From the NCBI RefSeq assembly GCF_049276915.1, contig NZ_JBASXK010000072.1:1-64000 (forward strand): 64,000 nt of DNA, in the 5' to 3' direction. Positions within the stretch are counted from its first letter, which is position 1; the number at the start of each line of letters is the position of its first letter. Positions 24,976-32,637 of this stretch are shown in pieces. The translations under genes were made by a program, and so were the position numbers. The notes under the pieces were generated by a model. That model made no database searches and was not told the DNA's origin. It saw nothing but the letters and a program-made list of their open reading frames with translations. This stretch comes from Aestuariivita sp049276915. Lineage in GTDB: Bacteria > Pseudomonadota > Alphaproteobacteria > Rhodobacterales > Rhodobacteraceae.

Positions 24976-25200
24976 ATGATTTTCGAAGTGATCATATGGG
25001 CAGGAGCCGCGGTATCCATCATCGGGCTTGCCGGTCTGTTCTGGTCGATCATCCGCGTCGCACGCGCGCGCCGCGCGTTCGCAAATGATGATGAAGCCTT
25101 GCGGGCAGAGGTGCAAAAAGCGCTCCCTTTGAACCTGGGTGCGCTTTTCTTGTCGGTCATCGGTCTGATGATGGTCGTGGTCGGGATCTTCCTGGGCTGA
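24976..25200 (+). CDS. Small two-helix membrane protein
   Basis: I do not recognise a family. The 74-aa product has two strong membrane segments, residues ~3-25 (EVIIWAGAAVSIIGLAGLFW) and ~53-73 (GALFLSVIGLMMVVVGIFLG), joined by a charged loop with RARRAFANDDEALRAEVQK. AGGAG lies about eight bases before the ATG. It follows tonB by 64 bp on the same strand and may be read through from the B12 operon. It could equally be independent. A conserved small membrane protein is likely. Confidence 0.7.
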   Translation: MIFEVIIWAGAAVSIIGLAGLFWSIIRVARARRAFANDDEALRAEVQKALPLNLGALFLSVIGLMMVVVGIFLG

Positions 25201-25212
25201 CGGGGTGCCCGA

Positions 25213-25428
25213 TCAGACCGGCATATTGTCAAAGCGCGCCTCGATGGCTTCGTCAATGAGTTCCGAGTTCAGTTTCTTGAGGCGTCGCGGCACACGGATG
25301 CCGTCCGCTTCCAGATGAGCCAGAAATTTTTCCAGCCGCGGTTGCAGTGCAAGACGCGTCGAGGCGCTGGCACGCTCGATCTCCCACTCCAAAGACTCTG
25401 CCCGTGTTTTCCAATTGTTGATCGTCAT
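25213..25428 (-). CDS. Small conserved-looking cytoplasmic protein (71 aa)
   Basis: No function can be assigned. The product (MTINNWKTRAESLEWEIERA...) is highly charged and helical, with a likely coiled segment at residues ~8-40 and a hydrophilic tail ending EEAIEARFDNMPV-like (here IDEAIEARFDNMPV). Start 25428 is supported by GGGAGGG nine bases upstream; the frame continues 111 bp further but with no sign of coding. It converges on the small membrane protein gene with 12 bp between stops. From memory, short proteins with this ending are common in roseobacters. Confidence 0.72.
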   Translation of the reverse strand: MTINNWKTRAESLEWEIERASASTRLALQPRLEKFLAHLEADGIRVPRRLKKLNSELIDEAIEARFDNMPV

Positions 25429-25653
25429 GTCGTTCCCTCCCTTTGGCTGGGTAGAATTAAGCATGGGGGTGGGTGCCCGATAAGGTATCTCACGCGGCTG
25501 TGAACCGCTAAAGCCCACTCTGGGCAGTCTCTTGCTCAAAATTCAGGCAGTCATGCAGATTCCCCACAAGTTTAAGTCTATCGGAAAACTTCTGGCCATG
25601 ACTTGATATGCATCAGGATAACCACAAGATGTCTTGCAACACATGCAAAAATT

Positions 25654-25669
25654 TCTATATATTTATAGA
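25654..25669. promoter_or_regulatory. AT-rich palindrome ahead of the persulfide operon
   Basis: TCTATA (25654-25659) and TATAGA (25664-25669) form an inverted repeat with a 4-base centre, 20 bp upstream of the MBL gene ATG. In related bacteria such operons are controlled by sulfide-sensing ArsR-type repressors (BigR/SqrR) that bind AT-rich palindromes. No such regulator gene is seen nearby. Confidence 0.5.
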
Positions 25670-25689
25670 CAAACCAAAGGAGACTTGGG

Positions 25690-26553
25690 ATGACTCCGAA
25701 CGTAACAGCCTTTTTCGATGACGCCACGAACACTGTCTCATATGTGGCGCGGGACCCCGAAGGACGGGCGGCGGCCATTATCGATTCCGTTCTGGATTTC
25801 GATCACGCCTCGGGGCGCACCAGTACGACATCCGCAGACAAGATCGTTGATTATGTCCGTGCAGAGGGTCTGAACGTCGAATGGATTCTGGAAACCCATG
25901 TCCATGCCGATCACCTGTCAGCCGCGCCCTATCTGCAAGAACAACTTGGCGGCAAGATCGGGATCGGCGATCAGATTACCGTGGTGCAGGACACGTTCGG
26001 CAAGGTCTTTAACGAAGGCACCGAATTTCAGCGCGACGGCTCGCAGTTTGACAGGCTGTTTCAGGACGGCGACAGCTTTCACATCGGCCAGATGCGCGCG
26101 GATGTCTATTCGACGCCCGGTCATACGCCGGCCTGCATGACCTTTGTTATCGGTGATGCCGCCTTCGTGGGCGATACGCTGTTCATGCCCGATTTCGGCA
26201 CGGCGCGCTGCGATTTTCCCGGCGGCTCGTCGAGCGACCTTTACAATTCCATCCAGAAAATCCTGTCCCTGCCCGAGGACACACGGATTTTCGTCGGACA
26301 TGACTACAAGGCACCGGGGCGGGATGATTACGCGTGGGAGACCACGGTGGGCGAACAGAAAGCCCTGAACGTGCACATCGGTCAGGGCCGCAAGATCGAA
26401 GACTTCGTGGCCATGCGTGACAAGCGCGATGCCACGCTGGGGATGCCGCGACTGATCCTGCCCTCGCTGCAGGTGAATATGCGCGCCGGGCACATGCCGC
26501 CGCCAGATGAGAGTGGCGCGGTGATGCTGAAAATTCCGGTAAACAAGCTGTAA
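25690..26553 (+). CDS. blh: MBL-fold persulfide dioxygenase-like hydrolase
   Basis: The 287-aa protein is a metallo-beta-lactamase-fold enzyme. The metal motif is THVHADHLSAAPYLQ, followed by TPGHTPACMTFVIGDAAFVGD and FVGHDYKAPGRD. This matches the ETHE1/Blh group, iron enzymes that oxidise glutathione persulfide to sulfite and glutathione in sulfide detoxification. There is no signal peptide. AAAGGAG sits before the ATG. It leads a four-gene operon with two YeeE/YedE membrane proteins and a DUF442 sulfurtransferase, the usual companion set. Confidence 0.9.
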   Translation: MTPNVTAFFDDATNTVSYVARDPEGRAAAIIDSVLDFDHASGRTSTTSADKIVDYVRAEGLNVEWILETHVHADHLSAAPYLQEQLGGKIGIGDQITVVQDTFGKVFNEGTEFQRDGSQFDRLFQDGDSFHIGQMRADVYSTPGHTPACMTFVIGDAAFVGDTLFMPDFGTARCDFPGGSSSDLYNSIQKILSLPEDTRIFVGHDYKAPGRDDYAWETTVGEQKALNVHIGQGRKIEDFVAMRDKRDATLGMPRLILPSLQVNMRAGHMPPPDESGAVMLKIPVNKL

Positions 26554-26572
26554 TCAAAAACGGAAAACGAAA

Positions 26573-27001
26573 ATGGAACAGGATTGGATCATGGGTCTGA
26601 TCGGCGGAGTGCTGATCGGACTGGGCGCAGCAACCTATTTGCTGGGCAACGGGCGCATCATGGGCGCAAGCGGAATCATCGGTGGGCTGATTGACGGATC
26701 GGGCCGCTCGACGGCGGTGGAGCGGTTGGTCTTTCTGGCCGGTCTGGTCGGGATGCCGGCCATTCTGATGCTGATGTCGGGTGCCGAAATCACAACCAAT
26801 CTGACCAGCAACTGGGTCGTGGTTGCGATCGCCGGCCTTCTGGTGGGTGTGGGCACACGGATCGCCAATGGCTGCACCTCTGGCCACGGCGTTTGTGGCA
26901 TCTCGCGGTTTTCACTGCGCGGCATCGTCGCCACGCTGGTCTATCTGTTGGCGGGCGGCGCAATGCTGGTCGTGATGCGCCATGTTGCGGGGATAATCTG
27001 A
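26573..27001 (+). CDS. YeeE/YedE-family sulfur transport protein (first half)
   Basis: The 142-aa membrane protein has about four hydrophobic segments and the YeeE/YedE cysteine motif NGCTSGHGVCGISRFSLRG. Larger YeeE proteins import thiosulfate, passing it along conserved cysteines. Here the transporter is split into two small proteins, this one and the next, which would assemble in the inner membrane. It lies 19 bp after the persulfide dioxygenase gene and overlaps the next gene by one base (TGATG). Confidence 0.88.
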   Translation: MEQDWIMGLIGGVLIGLGAATYLLGNGRIMGASGIIGGLIDGSGRSTAVERLVFLAGLVGMPAILMLMSGAEITTNLTSNWVVVAIAGLLVGVGTRIANGCTSGHGVCGISRFSLRGIVATLVYLLAGGAMLVVMRHVAGII

Positions 27002-27432
27002 TGCGTATTCTTATTGCACTTATCGCGGGCAGCCTCTTTGGGGCGGGTCTGTTTGTGTCCGGCATGACCGATACCACGAAGGTACTGGGCTGGCTGGATG
27101 TGTTCGGGGCCTGGGATCCGACCCTGGCCTTCGTGCTGGGTGGTGCAATCATCCCGATGGCGCTGGCCTGGCGGCTGACAACGGGACGCACCCCTCTGGC
27201 CGGTGGCATGTTTCCGCCCCCTGCCCCGGTCATGATCGACCGGAGACTGGTGCTGGGGTCGATCATCTTCGGTGCCGGATGGGGTCTGGCCGGGCTGTGC
27301 CCGGGACCGGCGATCGCCTCGCTCAGCTATGGCGGGGCCGGTGGTCTGATTTTCCTGGCGGCGATGCTTGCCGGCATGGGTGCCGCGCCGCGGGTCGGGA
27401 GCTATCTGGACAGCGCCCCCAACCCGGCGTAA
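27001..27432 (+). CDS. YeeE/YedE-family partner (second half, DUF6691-like)
   Basis: This 143-aa inner-membrane protein has four hydrophobic stretches and the second YeeE-type cysteine motif in GAGWGLAGLCPGPAIASLS. The N-terminus LIALIAGSLFGAGLFVSGM is typical of the split partner. Together with the preceding protein it probably forms a thiosulfate or related sulfur-species channel. The start at 27001 shares a base with the upstream stop; the same frame is open about 100 bp earlier but only inside the neighbour. Confidence 0.87.
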   Translation: MRILIALIAGSLFGAGLFVSGMTDTTKVLGWLDVFGAWDPTLAFVLGGAIIPMALAWRLTTGRTPLAGGMFPPPAPVMIDRRLVLGSIIFGAGWGLAGLCPGPAIASLSYGGAGGLIFLAAMLAGMGAAPRVGSYLDSAPNPA

Positions 27433-27441
27433 ATCTCGGCC

Positions 27442-27873
27442 ATGGATATTCGTCAACTCACCCCCCGCTATTCCGTGTCGCCCCAGATTTCCCCTGAGGA
27501 TATGGAGGCGATCGCGGCGGCCGGTTTCACCACGGTGATCTGCAATCGTCCCGATGAAGAGGTTCCGCCCAGCCATCAGGCCCAAGCCATTGGCGAAGCC
27601 GCCAAGGCCGCGGGTCTGACCTTTCAGGTGTTGCCGATCACGCATCAGTCGATGACGCCCCAGACCATAGCACAACAACGCGATATGCTTGCGGCCTCTG
27701 ATGGGCCCGTGCTGGCCTATTGCGCATCCGGGACGCGCAGTTCGGTGATCTGGGCTCTGGGTGCTGCCGCAGAGATGTCGGTGGATGACGTGCTGGAGGC
27801 GACACGCCATGCCGGCTATGCGTTGGAAAACCTGCGCCCGACTCTGGAACAGGCCGCGCGTCAGGGTCTTTGA
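27442..27873 (+). CDS. DUF442/TIGR01244 sulfurtransferase-phosphatase
   Basis: The 143-aa cytoplasmic protein has the protein-tyrosine-phosphatase-like fold of TIGR01244/DUF442, with the active loop YCASGTRSSVIWALG (Cys-x5-Arg). In many bacteria this domain is fused to or sits beside the Blh dioxygenase and acts on persulfide sulfur. ITHQSMTPQTIAQQRDML is the preceding family block. It ends the persulfide operon, 9 bp after the YeeE partner, and converges on the FliM/FliN-like gene with a gap of 45 bp. Confidence 0.88.
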   Translation: MDIRQLTPRYSVSPQISPEDMEAIAAAGFTTVICNRPDEEVPPSHQAQAIGEAAKAAGLTFQVLPITHQSMTPQTIAQQRDMLAASDGPVLAYCASGTRSSVIWALGAAAEMSVDDVLEATRHAGYALENLRPTLEQAARQGL

Positions 27874-27918
27874 CGCGCGTTTTCAGGACAACCCGGCATC
27901 ATCTGTTCAAGTGGAACA

Positions 27919-29067
27919 TCACGACTCCGGACTGGGGCTGTGAGCCGGTGTCGAGACGTGCCCGCCTGTCGGTTTGGGGTCTGATGGAGCGGCAAGATCC
28001 TCGGCCGTGAGGCCCGCAAGTTCCGTGATCTGATGAGCCGCTTCCGCGGCCGAAAGCGCGGCAAGGCTGTCGATACTCATGTCATCCGCCAGCCCCGCCA
28101 GATCCGAATGGCCCGCGTTCATCCCCGCGGCCATCATCGGATCCGGGGTCAGGGATGCGGTGATCCTTGGATCAAATGCCGCCTCACGCGTGTCATCGGG
28201 CACACGGGGTATGGGCCGCGGTGCCATTAACCGCAGTGCGCGGTGCCCATTCATCTGCCCCAACCGCCCGCGCGCGACCACACGGCCCGTCACAGAGATC
28301 AGCGTCGTCTCATCCAGCCGGTCCCGGGGCACCGGCAACGTGTCGCCCAGACGCAATCCATTGAGTGTGCTCACCGGCAAGCGAAACCGAGCCAGCACCG
28401 CGCGCACCTCGGTCGGGACATCCAGCATGGGGCTTTGCCCGGCGCGTTGCGCCGCATCGCGCTCAGTGTCACTTGGGTCCGCGTGATCCTCATCTGTGTC
28501 CGGCAAAACAAGCACGAGCTCGGCCTGATGGCGGCCCAGGGCGATATCCAGCGTCAGCCAGAATACCCGATATCGCCGCGCCCGCAGCGCCAGAAGCAGG
28601 CTGCGCACGTCCTCGCCCCGCGCGCCAAAGCGCAGCCCCTGAAAACAGTTCCCCCCACCCTCGCCTTCGACAAGATCGCGGGCCCGGCTGAGCATGCCTT
28701 CGATCAGGGGCGCACACATGGCCGCGTCGGTTTCGGTAAAGGCACGCGGGTCTGGTGCGCGCTCGGCGACCTGCCCCATGGTCTGCTGCTGGATCACCGA
28801 AGCAACCATGGATAGCTGCAGCGAAACCGCACCTGTCATGCCACCGGGGCAATCCAGCACGATCAGCAGATCATCATCCGACAGAATGCCCTCAAGATCA
28901 TCGGGCAGCAGGCGTGACTGACGCCCGCCCACAACGCCCAGCGGCAGATCATGAAGATCGTCGCCCGCACGCGCCACCGACAAGCGCAAAGCACGCAGGG
29001 CGGTCATGGCACCGCCCTGTGCATTGCGTTGTGCGGCAGCCAGTTTGCGCTTGAGTATCGCAGTCAC
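27919..29067 (-). CDS. Orphan FliM/FliN-like (SpoA domain) protein
   Basis: The product (382 aa from GTG 29067, or 398 aa from ATG 29115) resembles the flagellar switch proteins FliM/FliN. The C-terminal SpoA-type domain is visible in LPVSTLNGLRLGDTLPVPRD followed by VTGRVVARGRLGQMNGHRALRL. The middle (LPLGVVGGRQSRLLPDDLEG) is less conserved, and the C-terminal ~90 residues look disordered. No other flagellar gene is nearby. It lies 103 bp downstream of the symporter-kinase gene, on the same strand. GTG 29067 (TAILKRKLAAA) is preferred from recalled relatives; the ribosome site is weak at both. Its role in motility or another C-ring-like complex is open. Confidence 0.75.
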   Translation of the reverse strand: MTAILKRKLAAAQRNAQGGAMTALRALRLSVARAGDDLHDLPLGVVGGRQSRLLPDDLEGILSDDDLLIVLDCPGGMTGAVSLQLSMVASVIQQQTMGQVAERAPDPRAFTETDAAMCAPLIEGMLSRARDLVEGEGGGNCFQGLRFGARGEDVRSLLLALRARRYRVFWLTLDIALGRHQAELVLVLPDTDEDHADPSDTERDAAQRAGQSPMLDVPTEVRAVLARFRLPVSTLNGLRLGDTLPVPRDRLDETTLISVTGRVVARGRLGQMNGHRALRLMAPRPIPRVPDDTREAAFDPRITASLTPDPMMAAGMNAGHSDLAGLADDMSIDSLAALSAAEAAHQITELAGLTAEDLAAPSDPKPTGGHVSTPAHSPSPES

Positions 29068-29170
29068 CTTGTTGTTGCCCTGCCTCACACCTTTAGATCT
29101 GCGCCGTTTGCGCATTGCATCCGGGCTCAGTTAAGCGATCAGTGGTTAAGAATGCCTCTACGGGTGCAGG

Positions 29171-31849
29171 TCACTGCGCCGCCAGCGCGCGTTCGGTAGG
29201 CAGGATCACGCGAAACGCGCCGCCGGAATGACCTTCAAGATATTGGATGTCTCCACCCAGCCGCTCAAGGATCTCGCGGCAGATCGCCAGGCCCAGCCCC
29301 GCACCGCCTGCCTTGTCGCCGCTCACGCGAGAGAACTTTTCAAACACCATGGCGCGGGCTTCGCGGGGAACACCACTGCCGTTGTCGATGAAATCCACGG
29401 CGATCCGGTCACCCAGTTGGCGCACGCGGATCGACAGTTCAGGATGGTTGGCATCGCAATATTTTCCGGCATTCGCGATCAGGTTGATAAAGACCTGCGC
29501 CAACCGATCCAGATCGGAATGGATCAACATCGTCTCATCTTCGCCGCGCCGATGTACGGTGATGCCGGGCGGCGCGCCCGCCAGAGCCGCCGAGACCGAG
29601 CGATCCAGAACCTCGCTCAGCGGCCCCGAGCGCAGGTTCAGATTGACCTGACCGCTTTCCAGAACGCTCAGATCCAGCAGGTCATCCAGAAGCCGCGTGA
29701 GGCGCAGCGCCTCATCATGGATCACACTGGCATAGCGCGCCTTTTCCTCGGCGCTCAGCCCCAGTTCGTCGCGCAAGATCTCGGAGAAGGCGCGGATCGA
29801 GGTCATGGGCGTGCGCAACTCATGGCTCACCTGACTGAGGAACGCGTCCTTTTGTACCGACAACTGGGTCAGCTTTTCATTGGCATAGCGCAGCTTGGCT
29901 GCGGTGCGGGTCAACTGGACGGATTTCTCTTCAAGCCGGTTCGAATACTCAAGCATTTGCGCGGATTCATCGGCCACCGCCATCAGATCCTGAACAGATA
30001 CAGCCGACCGCCCCACGATCTGCGCCACCATCGCATGCGCCGTGGCGGTGCCCACAGAACCGCTCAACTCACGCTCAAGCGTCTCGACGAAGGCAGGGGT
30101 CGGTTCGGGCAATTGCCCGCCGGCACCCTGGCGTTGAGCTTCGCGCAGAAACAGGGTTTGAGCCTGTTCCGGGCCAAGGATCCGTTGGGACATGATCATC
30201 AGATCTTCGCTTTGCGCCACCGAACCGGTCCAGCCGCGCGGACCGAAAGAGTGATCGAAGACATTCACGAATTGCGCGCCCTGCAGGCGTTCAACCGGGC
30301 TGGGAAAGGTCATCATGGACACGGCCACGAAGGCGGCAGTGTTCAGGCTCAGGCTCCACATCACCGAATGTTCGATCGGATCAAGCCCGTTGATCCCGAA
30401 CAGCGCCTGAGGCTTGAGCCATGCAATCCCGAAGGGGCCGTTCTGCATCACACTGGCCGGCAGTATCCCATCCGCACCGAACCCGGGCAGCAGCAGCGAA
30501 TAGACCCAGATTGCAAAGCCCAGCGACAGCCCCGCCACCGCCCCTGCCCGCGTGGCACCACGCCAGTAAAGGCCGCCAACAAGGGCGGGCAGGATCTGCG
30601 CAATACCGGCAAAAGCGATCAGACCAATCGCCGCCAGCGCAGCACCACCGCCGGACAGACGGTAATACAGATAGCCAAGCAGCAGGATCACGACGATGGC
30701 GATCCTGCGGGAAAACAACACGACATGGCGCACATCCCCCGAGATCGACGCGCCCCGGCTCGCTTTGGTCGAAAGGTAAATGGGCATCACCAGATGGTTC
30801 GAAATCATGATCGACAAAGCCATTGCCGCCACGATCACCATGGAAGTGGCAGCAGAAAACCCACCCAGAAAAGCCAGCATAGCCAGCCCCGTCTCACCTT
30901 GGCTGAGCGGCAGGCTGAGGACGAACAGATCAGGGTTGGAGCCCGCGGGCATAATGTCCAGCCCGACCACCGCGATCGGGATGACAAAGAGGCTGATCAG
31001 CAGAAGATAGAGCGGAAAGGCCCAGGCCGCGACGCGCAGATGACGTTCGTCTTCGTTCTCGACCACCATGACCTGAAACATGCGCGGCAGGCAGACAATC
31101 GACGCAGCCGCAAGCAGCGTGATTGCCGTCCAGCGCCCGCCATCGATCTGCCATTGCCCCATTTCCGAGGCATCAATGCGCGAGAGCGTTTCCGTGACCC
31201 CTCCGGCCAGCCCCCAGACAACGAATGCGCCGACAGCAAGCAGCGCGATCAGCTTGACCACAGCCTCCAAGGCGACCGCAATCACCACGCCGTGGTGGCG
31301 CTCGTTGGCATCCAGATTGCGGGTTCCGAACAGGATCGCGAATGCGCCCAGACCGATGGCGGCCCAGAAGGCCCCGGTCTCGGCCGTTTTGCTGGCGTCT
31401 GCCTCGGCAAAGACAGTGAGCGAGAGCGCAATGGATTGCAATTGCAAGGCGATATAGGGCGTGACGCTGATCACGCAAAGAAGCGTCACGCCAATGGCCA
31501 GCAGGTTTGATTTGCCATAGCGCGATGAGAGCAGGTCAGCGATGGATGTCACGCGCTGGCTGCGCCCGATCCGCACCAGTTTGCGCAGTCCCCACCACCA
31601 GCCGATCATTACCAGCGTGGGCCCGATATAGATCGTCAGATACTCGAGCCCTGAGCGCGCAGCATAGCCGACCGCGCCGTAAAAGGTCCAACCGGTGCAA
31701 TAGACAGACAGCGACAGCGTGTAGATCAAGGATGAGCGCAGCCATTGCGCCCTACCGACGGCGGCTGCGCGTTCGGCCAGAAACGCGACGATGAACAGAA
31801 GCGCAACATAACCCAAACAAATCGCGACAAGCTGATTGAGAGAGGCCAT
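29171..31849 (-). CDS. Sensor histidine kinase with sodium:solute symporter domain
   Basis: This 892-aa protein joins a 12-13-helix sodium:solute symporter (SSS) domain (residues ~1-520; VYCTGWTFYGAVGYAARSG) to a STAC-like segment (GSVGTATAHAMVAQIVGRSA), a coiled coil (~650-690), a HisKA domain with FLSQVSHELRTPMTSIRAF and a HATPase ending VPREARAMVFEKFSR and GLGLAICREILERLGG. The layout is that of CbrA/CrbS kinases, which sense or carry nutrients such as histidine or acetate. The start at 31849 removes 24 unrelated residues. It follows the small membrane gene by one base. A receiver-only regulator and an acyl-type XRE regulator lie upstream on the same strand. Confidence 0.92.
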   Translation of the reverse strand: MASLNQLVAICLGYVALLFIVAFLAERAAAVGRAQWLRSSLIYTLSLSVYCTGWTFYGAVGYAARSGLEYLTIYIGPTLVMIGWWWGLRKLVRIGRSQRVTSIADLLSSRYGKSNLLAIGVTLLCVISVTPYIALQLQSIALSLTVFAEADASKTAETGAFWAAIGLGAFAILFGTRNLDANERHHGVVIAVALEAVVKLIALLAVGAFVVWGLAGGVTETLSRIDASEMGQWQIDGGRWTAITLLAAASIVCLPRMFQVMVVENEDERHLRVAAWAFPLYLLLISLFVIPIAVVGLDIMPAGSNPDLFVLSLPLSQGETGLAMLAFLGGFSAATSMVIVAAMALSIMISNHLVMPIYLSTKASRGASISGDVRHVVLFSRRIAIVVILLLGYLYYRLSGGGAALAAIGLIAFAGIAQILPALVGGLYWRGATRAGAVAGLSLGFAIWVYSLLLPGFGADGILPASVMQNGPFGIAWLKPQALFGINGLDPIEHSVMWSLSLNTAAFVAVSMMTFPSPVERLQGAQFVNVFDHSFGPRGWTGSVAQSEDLMIMSQRILGPEQAQTLFLREAQRQGAGGQLPEPTPAFVETLERELSGSVGTATAHAMVAQIVGRSAVSVQDLMAVADESAQMLEYSNRLEEKSVQLTRTAAKLRYANEKLTQLSVQKDAFLSQVSHELRTPMTSIRAFSEILRDELGLSAEEKARYASVIHDEALRLTRLLDDLLDLSVLESGQVNLNLRSGPLSEVLDRSVSAALAGAPPGITVHRRGEDETMLIHSDLDRLAQVFINLIANAGKYCDANHPELSIRVRQLGDRIAVDFIDNGSGVPREARAMVFEKFSRVSGDKAGGAGLGLAICREILERLGGDIQYLEGHSGGAFRVILPTERALAAQ

Positions 31850-31850
31850 C

Positions 31851-32150
31851 TCAGTCCGTGTCCCCAGCCGAGTCCGGTGAGCGTGCGCCGCCCGGCCCCC
31901 AGCCGCGCGACTTGAGGCCAAAGACGAAGGCCAGCAGGATCAGCAACGCCCAGACCCCGAAGATATAGAGCACGGCCGTGGACATCGACACCGGCTCTCC
32001 GGCGGCGACCGGATCATCCGGCGTGGTCCAGAGCAGCGGGATGGCGAACAGCGCCACGCCCAGAACCGGCAAAAGCCGCGCGGCATCCATGATACGGCGG
32101 CGCCTGTAGGTTTCGCGCTCAAGAAAAACCGATGGGCGCGGCGCGCTCAC
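31851..32150 (-). CDS. Small two-helix membrane protein in the kinase operon
   Basis: I do not recognise a named family. The 99-aa protein has two membrane segments, residues ~25-42 (LLPVLGVALFAIPLLW) and ~57-80 (TAVLYIFGVWALLILLAFVFG), with a basic N-terminus and an acidic, polar C-terminus. It starts at a GTG whose GTGA overlaps the stop of the receiver gene, and ends one base before the symporter-kinase start. Such tight packing suggests it is an accessory subunit of the symporter-kinase. Confidence 0.8.
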   Translation of the reverse strand: MSAPRPSVFLERETYRRRRIMDAARLLPVLGVALFAIPLLWTTPDDPVAAGEPVSMSTAVLYIFGVWALLILLAFVFGLKSRGWGPGGARSPDSAGDTD

Positions 32151-32527
32151 CGCTCGTCCGCCTCGGCAAGAAGTTCGCGAACCGCCTCAAGGACTTCCGT
32201 GTTGGAAAAGGGTTTGGTCATGAAGCGGTTTGCACCCGCTTTTTCGGCCATATCGCGATCACGGGTCTGACCGCGTGCGGTCAGCATCAGGACCGGCAGG
32301 CCTTCGGTTGCAGGATTGCTGCGCAGATCGCGCAGGATATCCATGCCCGACCGTCCCGGCAACATCATGTCCAGCACCAGAAGATCCGGTGCCACCCGAT
32401 TTACCTTTTCAACTGCGTCCGCCCCATTGGCATGGGTGTGGACGGACCAGCCATCGCGCGACAGCAAAAAGCGGATCGCTTCAATGATGTTCGGCTCATC
32501 TTCGATCAGCAAAACCTTACGGCTCAT
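32147..32527 (-). CDS. Single-domain response regulator
   Basis: The 126-aa product is a lone receiver domain of the CheY type with no output domain. The acidic pocket is in LLIEDEPNII, the phospho-acceptor Asp in DLLVLDMMLPGRSGMDIL, the Thr in VLMLTARGQ and the Lys in NRFMTKPFSN. It is very probably the target of the symporter-kinase two genes downstream, and it must pass the signal through protein contacts. It overlaps the membrane-protein gene by four bases. Confidence 0.93.
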   Translation of the reverse strand: MSRKVLLIEDEPNIIEAIRFLLSRDGWSVHTHANGADAVEKVNRVAPDLLVLDMMLPGRSGMDILRDLRSNPATEGLPVLMLTARGQTRDRDMAEKAGANRFMTKPFSNTEVLEAVRELLAEADER

Positions 32528-32637
32528 CAGCCGGTATCCCCCCTGTTTTGGCCCCTGTGCCGGTTCTCCCTCCGACAGGCCACGCCTGCACGCGGGGCGC
32601 AGACGTCCGATGATTTATCCCCAGTTTTCCGACTCTG

